A stretch of DNA of 64,000 bases from Ophioderma brevispina (lineage: Eukaryota > Echinodermata > Ophiuroidea > Amphilepidida > Ophiodermatidae): NCBI GenBank assembly GCA_023653785.1, contig JAMKCH010005331.1:33519-97518 (forward strand), written 5' to 3'. The notes beneath the pieces were generated by a model. It was not told the DNA's origin. It searched no databases and worked only from the letters and a program-made list of their open reading frames with translations. Made by a program: the position numbers and the translations under genes. This document shows, piece by piece, positions 58,506 to 64,000 of this stretch. The stretch's first letter is position 1. Each line of letters begins with the position of its first letter.

Positions 58506-59283
58506 CCACTCACCGGTGATGAGTGAAAAGAGATATAGTCCGGCAGGAGCCATAGTCCGGGGGCTCCATAGACGAAACGGAATAAACGTGATGAAACTAA
58601 TGTGCGTGAAGAGTCAACTAAATCGATGGCCACTATTGTTCACCATTGTTCCCGGACTATGAGTACGCTGGCGATAATTACTTCTACACTGTACTTATTG
58701 GACTTTCTATAAAATTTCATTTTGTAAGCTCACCGTGGTATTTTGTTGTTGCGTTTTTAGTTTTGTGTAGGTTTATACATGTGTTATGTTAATTGTTCAC
58801 GAAAATAATCCTGCAAGTGGTTTCAGCTTTATTCTGAAGCAATACACTTACACTATACAATAACTACACTTTATTTTTTCCGTGCTTTTCTCCACATTCA
58901 TCACAATCGAGAACAGGGGGCGATGCCACAGAGTGGGCAGGGTGCGATTCCCCCCCCCACGTCTTATGAAGACGAGAAAAAGCAAAGAAGTAGACCTTTG
59001 ACAATTTACCAAAAAGCAGGCACCAAATTGGCCATTGTGCATGCATCGTCCAAAAAATCCGTACTTTGAAGGGGCAGATCCTCCCCAGACACCCTTTGCG
59101 CAGAGTGGACATCCGGCGCTGGACCCCACCGCCTCATCTCGATAACCTGTCAACGTAATCAGGCCCCCCCTCTTGACGAGGACCGCTGGTCTACTGTTGC
59201 ATGTATTTCTCGTAATTAATTGAGATGAAATCAAATAACATTTGATTTTAAAATATTTTAAATAAATTTTATTTTTCTTGCAG

Positions 59284-59440
59284 TAATTGGAGGTTGGAGC
59301 AATACAAAGTCGGTTTTCGCCTTTGTATACAATGTGCCGAGCAAGTGTCTGTATCAACTCCAACATTTCTAAATTCCGAGGAATTCGTGGCATTCTACGT
59401 TTCATTTGCTAATGGGAATTCGGAGTTGGTGTCAATGGCG
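59284..59440 (+). CDS. Exon of the same FAMeT-domain gene, C-terminal half of domain
   Basis: The acceptor TTTTTCTTGCAG ends at 59,283. From 59,286 one frame reads IGGWSNTKSV, the hallmark continuation of the previous exon's YEIV. From about 59,330 a second frame reads EQVSVSTPTFLNSEEFVAFY followed by VSFANG, matching the conserved end of the domain (T-P-x-x-L-x-x-x-E-F-x-x-F-W-V-x-W-x-x-G). Direct splicing from 57,321 gives the second frame without a stop, but misreads the IGGW part; two compensating indels (near the splice and near 59,312) are implied, either real or assembly errors. A donor-like GTAGAA starts at 59,441; if it is unused, the frame runs to a stop at 59,468-59,470. Confidence 0.7.
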
Positions 59441-59470
59441 GTAGAAACCATTTCTGGAGTTCTTTCATAA

Positions 59471-60899
59471 TGAATCCATTCCGGTGCATTATGTGGGGAT
59501 TTAAAGGGGGGGATTTCAGGTGTTTGGAAGGTTTGCTGAATTTAGCACATCAAAAATATAAACAAGCCTCGCGTCCAACACCGTGAATGAAATTCACTCC
59601 GATGTATTATATGAGTAGACTTGCCCCCCCAGGAACCAGTAATAATGTAGGCTATCGAACAAGGAGTATTTCTGCTGATAGACATGTGACAACTCGCGAA
59701 CAAAATTCGATTTTCAATGACTGTAGACGTCACGTCACGTTATCTGATAGTAACGTACTATGGTTTTAGACAGTGTTGGATTTCATGGAAAACGTTTAGC
59801 GGTAATTTCCTCTCTCTGACGACTGGTGTCTAGCATATTCGTCAGATATTCATTCGCTCTCTGCTTCTCAAAAACAAGTAAACAAACCTAAAATCACAAA
59901 TCCCTTCTCAGTCATTATAATAAGGTCAACAGGACATAATAAGCTTCATTATATTTAACACGAGTGTATATATATATTTTATTGTATTACTGTTCTAATG
60001 CAATTGCCTATTTGAAAATGATAAATAACAACCCAAAAACTCATTTTAACCTCAAGCTTCAATCATCAGGTGGTCATGCAATTTTCAAATTATGAACTCA
60101 TTAAAACAATGTTGGACTATTAAGTAGTGATTTTTTATTCGGGTCACTTCTTTAGAAGTTTTGTCTGATTCCATTCATGCTAAGAGGTTGTATGGTAATT
60201 CATGAAAATAATACGATTTATCTATGTAACGTCACCTATTGATTGATTGCCATTATAAACATTTTAATTCCGCTTGTGATGCGAAGAGTACCTATTGATG
60301 TACATTAGTGAAACATAAATAAGACGTGACTTCTTGATGCCGCAGGTCATGAAAAAGTCACGGATCCAGTGTGATACACGCAAACGGTCTGTGATCTTAT
60401 CTCTTTACCGTGATCGATGCAGTGACAGCAGTCTTTACTAAAGAAAAACTTTGGTCCCCCACAAAACTTTGTATTTTCGCCGGATGTTGTGACCCTGTAC
60501 TGTAGAGATTGAAAAAAGTGGTAGTACACCCTCAGTTGAAAGTTGATGTCACCAAATAGAGGTGAAATTCTTCAGAAAAGCCGAAATCCATTATTAAAAT
60601 TAAATCCGCCGTCCGTTGCGGGACCTGCGACCGTATAGACAAATAAGCTTGAATTTTTGGTGCTGATTTTGTGACCCGTAATAGTTAAAAATGTGTGAAA
60701 ATGATTTGCAAAAATGTCCCGACCATTTGACTCTTATTTTTGGTGGCATGAAAGTTCAGTGTACCTTGTGTGCAAAAGGTATGTCTGAATTGCTGCCCAA
60801 AGCGTGACCTACCTTCTGTTCTTTTAGCTCAAAAATCCAAACAACAAACTATGTAGTTTTTACTTCGCTAATGAATAAGAAGCCGGTTTGTGGTTTGTG
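59471..60899. other. No gene recognised
   Basis: No further FAMeT-gene exon identified. From 60,740 a segment beginning GGTGGCATGAAAGTTCAGTG repeats at about 60,912, leading into the dispersed repeat. Confidence 0.4.
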
Positions 60900-61660
60900 G
60901 AATTAAGAATTGGTGGTATGGAAGTTCAGTGTACTTGTATCAAAAGAGTGATATATGAATTTGTGCCCAGTGCTGCCCTTCATATAATTTAGCTCAAAGG
61001 TGTAGGATCAAAACCACCAAAATTGTAGTGTGTTCAACCTTCGGTTAGGTTAAATTTTGTTGTTGTAGCTGTTTGGAGCGACGCGTGATTGGTATTAGAA
61101 TATGATGGCTAATATGAGCTCTTGCCCCGAAAACATGGGCCTCCAGGAGCATAGTTTCAACCCTTCTCATAGTGGCGCTTTTCATGATAGTGCGTATTTA
61201 TTCTGTTAAAAGTATTAATTGAGTATCAAAAATAAAAGTAACGGACTTGTGCGGCTCGGATACATGGTGTGATTTGTAGGCGATTCGCGTTGTTATCGAA
61301 AGGTCGTAGGGATCAATTCCCTCTAGTAAAAATTATTTTTATTATTTATTTTAATAGCAGTTGAGATTGCAGTGAAAATAAGTTCGGAGTTGGCGAGGGA
61401 AGTAGAAAGTAGAAGAAAATAGTGTACGCTGCTTATGAGATAATTAACGGTTATGTCCTGGACCATTGATTTCGGGCACGAATGTACAGACGTGTTGAGT
61501 GCTGATTTGGCAGCTCTACTGCGGGAGAATGTCATTCTGTATTACCTTAAGCCTGAAATGAGGATCATCAGTGGATTGGAATAACAAAAAGCAGATAGTG
61601 ATGGGTTTTGAAACTAGTAGGTTGTATGTCCTTCTCTACTACGTCCATGGTTAGATCGAA
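60900..61660 (+). repeat. Dispersed repeat with tRNA-like segment, copy 2 (uninterrupted)
   Basis: Homologous to 25,310-26,935 but without the 953-bp insert: the sequence runs CATAGTGGCGC ... AGTGCGTATTTATTCTGTTA through the insertion point at about 61,190. Other shared blocks are CGGTTAGGTTAAA (61,042), TCGAAAGGTCGTAGGGATCA (61,297) and GAGTTGGCGAGGGAAGTAG (61,387). Moderate divergence with indels. Confidence 0.65.
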
Positions 61661-63041
61661 TTAGACGGATTTAGTGACAAAAGTACTAAAATACAGGCAA
61701 AGCCATATATAATAACTCCACTTAATCTAGCAAATTCTTGCACCTTCTGCACATACTCAGAACAGCAATGATGTCATCAAACATCACATTTACTGAATTA
61801 AATGAATTATTGAATTAAGAAGCTGATCGTGACATTTAGATTAATTACACACCTCTTTGAGGTATAGTCTATGAGCCAGTTTCTGTACGGGCCTTAAAAT
61901 TCGAGTTTGTTGCACCCACCTGGTGATTAATTTTCCAATATATCAACTTGAAGGGGTGTCTCCCTGACTAGGATTAGGTATGTTCCCACTCCGAAAAGTT
62001 GTATCAGGTTGATATGAGCTGTTGCTCAAAGAAACCTGCTATATAGAAGCTGTACAAGGTTTTCACGCATGCGTAAAACGATTCTAGTCACCGACGCTGG
62101 TCAACGACGGCACTTCGCGCCTGTGTAGTACATTCCTATTTATGCAAATAACCTTAACCAGAAGGTTTTCGGCTATTTATACCGCTCGATCAAGCCACGG
62201 CTGACTGACCTAAGTTTAAATGAACCGCGTTGCAGTATACACACAAACGAATGCAGTAAATCTTTGTGTGTACATTATACATGGCATGCATACCATGCTT
62301 GACCGCGCCGCAACTGACCCTGCTGAGTCAAAACACAGTTATGCGCATATAATTATGACAGCAATCAATACTCCCATTGCATTTCCCAATTCAAACTTGG
62401 TTCCACTGCCGAAAAATAGCCATGCATATTTGCAATGGCAACGTAATAAACGTAAATGTCACCCTGCATAGATGAGAGAGTGTGTTCAGAATTGACCAAA
62501 ATGACACCGAAACAAATAGTACATACATCTCGCTAGTCAAATTATATCGCGCATAATCTAATGTCAACAAAATCAATTTCCTGGGACTCTCGCGATATTC
62601 AATTAAGATGCCAAAATAGGCAAAATTAAAGAATTGCCTAAATTTGCAGACTCGGTCCTGTGCTTACTGAAATTTGTACTGGTAAGCACCCGGGATGAGC
62701 ATCGTATTCATTCGCCACTAACAAGTCAGTATAGCTGGTTATCATTAGCCTAACAGTACTACAAGTATTGCAAAATACCACTGCACTGAGATGATAAAAT
62801 GTACCCCTTTATTCCTTCTTTCTGTGTGGTTTTGTTGTTGTTTGTTGAAGTATTTTGTAGTACTTGATACTGTTCTAGGGTTATTCATGCACATGAAATG
62901 AAATGGCGTGAGAAAACGAAACAATTGCTGTAATACCATCCAATAAAAGCGATAACACAGGCAAATGACACACCTAATAATATCTTCATACTGTCAAAGG
63001 CGCCGATGAGTTGTTTCTATTTTACCACTTACAGAAACATA
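61661..63041. other. Mostly unassigned; rearranged piece of the 1.85-kb unit at 61.91-62.05 kb
   Basis: About 61,910-61,998 matches 54,425-54,510 in inverted orientation (CTGGTGATTAATTTTCC), and directly after it TTGTATCAGGTTGATATGAG (62,002) matches 53,877 in direct orientation. The rest, including an 83-codon frame at 62,220-62,471, has no recognised content. Confidence 0.45.
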
Positions 63042-63934
63042 AAATATTGGTGGGGGGGGGGGGAGGATATGCCAACCTAACAGCAACAGCGAAAAGACTT
63101 AACGGTATAGTAGAGCGCTGTTACGCATATAGAACTGTTACACACACACTTGACTAAAGGTTAGGCCTTGTAAGATGTATTGAACTAATATTAGAGTATA
63201 TTTTGTAATGAAACCAAGACAGAGATCACTGTCATAGTAAATGCACGTAGCAGTTCCACAAATTACCGTTTGGAAATCCCCAGTGCCCAAATCGAGCAAG
63301 TCGTGTCCTACCCCCCGAAATATTCCTTTCTTTTGGTTTCCTTTATTTAAATTTTGTATTTTGAATATGCTCTGCCCTTACAAGAAGTATATCATTTGAT
63401 AACGAATCCGTCTAAACCTGCACTAAGGTCTACCACTAAGTTTACAAGGAAATTTTTTTTTTTTTTTTTTTTAAATATTGGGGGGGGGGGGGTAGGATAT
63501 GCCAACCTAACAGCAACAGCGAATTCCAAACGGCATCAACTTCCGGCGTAACCCGAGTGCTAGTCTTTTTCAAAGACTTAACGGTATAGTAGAGCGCTGT
63601 TACGCATATAGAACTGTTAGACACACACTTGACTAAAGGCTAGGCCTTGTAAGATGTATTGATCTAATATTAGAGTATATTTTGTAATGAAACCAAGACA
63701 GAGATTACTGTCATAGTAAATGCACGTAGCAGTTCCACAAATTACCGTTTGGAAATCCCCAGTGCCCAAATCGAGCAAGTCGTGTCCTACCCCCCCGAAA
63801 TATTCCTTTCTTTTGGTTTCCTTTATTTAAATTTTGTATTTTGAATATGCTCTGCCCTTACAAGAAGTATATCATTTGAAAACGAATCCGTCTAAACCTG
63901 CACTAAGGTCTACCACTAAGTTTACAAGGAAATC
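63042..63934 (+). repeat. Near-identical tandem duplication, two units of about 410 and 460 bp
   Basis: Unit 1 (63,042-63,453) and unit 2 (63,472-63,934) both start AAATATTG plus a G run and GGATATGCCAACCTAACAGC and end TTTACAAGGAAAT. Apart from isolated substitutions they differ by about 49 bp present only in unit 2 (63,524-63,572). A 20-T run (63,453-63,472) joins them. A sub-block (ATTACCGTTTGGAAATCCCC) also occurs in copy 3 of the 1.1-kb repeat. Confidence 0.85.
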
Positions 63935-64000
63935 AAGACTATCCATAAAGAACTTAAAGACGTTGGCTACAGGGGGTTTCCCTACCTGCTTTGGGATATG

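Larger units (their letters stand above)
57322..59283 (+). other. Intron between the two FAMeT exons
   Basis: Runs from donor GTAAGG to acceptor TTTTTCTTGCAG. It contains a CT-rich microsatellite (57,343-57,420), a TTAA-flanked MITE (57,464-58,119), an AAAT microsatellite with A tail (58,475-58,505), an inverted pair CATAGTCCGGG / CCCGGACTATG (58,550 and 58,647) and a GC-rich block (58,910-59,190). Confidence 0.6.

Noticed and set aside
58848..59405. 185-codon minus-strand frame
   Set aside because: It overlaps the FAMeT exon antisense and a GC-rich intronic block; no recognised domain.

Overview
This is eukaryotic, animal-type DNA: A/T-rich, with spliced-exon signatures, tRNA-headed SINEs, a Tx1/L1-type LINE, Ty3/gypsy retroelements, a Tc1-like transposase remnant and many short terminal-inverted-repeat (TIR) elements. 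The EGF-like exon, the farnesoic-acid-O-methyltransferase (FAMeT/Methyltransf_FA) domain exons and the SINE type suit a marine invertebrate such as a hemichordate, echinoderm or cephalochordate; the species cannot be fixed from the sequence. No complete host gene is visible. Nearly every longer open frame is a chance frame in A/T-rich or repeated sequence, or a frame-broken transposon relic.

Layout. 1-2460: decayed gypsy gag-protease-RT fragment, cut by the window edge. 2.5-13 kb: mostly unassigned, with a small tandem duplication (4.8-5.1 kb), a TIR element split by a second mariner-like element (6.5-8.0 kb), a TTAA-flanked MITE (9.0-9.6 kb), an EGF-like exon (10.22-10.36 kb), a tRNA-headed SINE (10.65-10.87 kb) and copy 1 of a 1.1-kb dispersed repeat. 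13-20 kb: CA/TA microsatellite, tRNA-like sequence, copy 2 of the 1.1-kb repeat, a second SINE, a TIR element, and a tandem MITE array bracketed by two copies of another MITE. 22.9-23.8 kb: a 0.94-kb palindrome. 24.9-27.3 kb: a TTAA MITE, a dispersed repeat interrupted by a 953-bp element built of hairpin-forming minisatellite, then a strong 120-bp hairpin. 27.8-28.9 kb: inverted copy 3 of the 1.1-kb repeat.

31.8-36.4 kb: a MITE, then a TIR element apparently split by a gypsy element that keeps a TATA-bearing LTR-like region, a tRNA-Pro-type primer site, gag and part of protease. 37.6-42 kb: another MITE family, a polypyrimidine minisatellite, a 140-bp satellite carrying TGACGTCA, and a possible EGF fragment. 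45.0-45.7 kb: Tc1-like transposase relic (minus). 47.4 kb: MITE with CAGTGGCG ends. 47.95-50.06 kb: Tx1/L1 LINE ORF2 relic (minus). 51.5-55.2 kb: direct duplication of a 1.85-kb unit. 57.16-59.44 kb: two FAMeT exons whose intron holds a TTAA MITE. 60.9-61.7 kb: second copy of the dispersed repeat, lacking the hairpin element and so acting as an empty site. 63.0-63.9 kb: near-identical tandem duplication.

The likely host genes crossing the window are a FAMeT-domain gene and perhaps EGF-repeat gene(s); the remainder is nested transposon debris. The most noteworthy object is the 25,548-26,500 element, whose insertion is supported by matching TIRs, a 6-bp target duplication and a related unoccupied copy in the same window.
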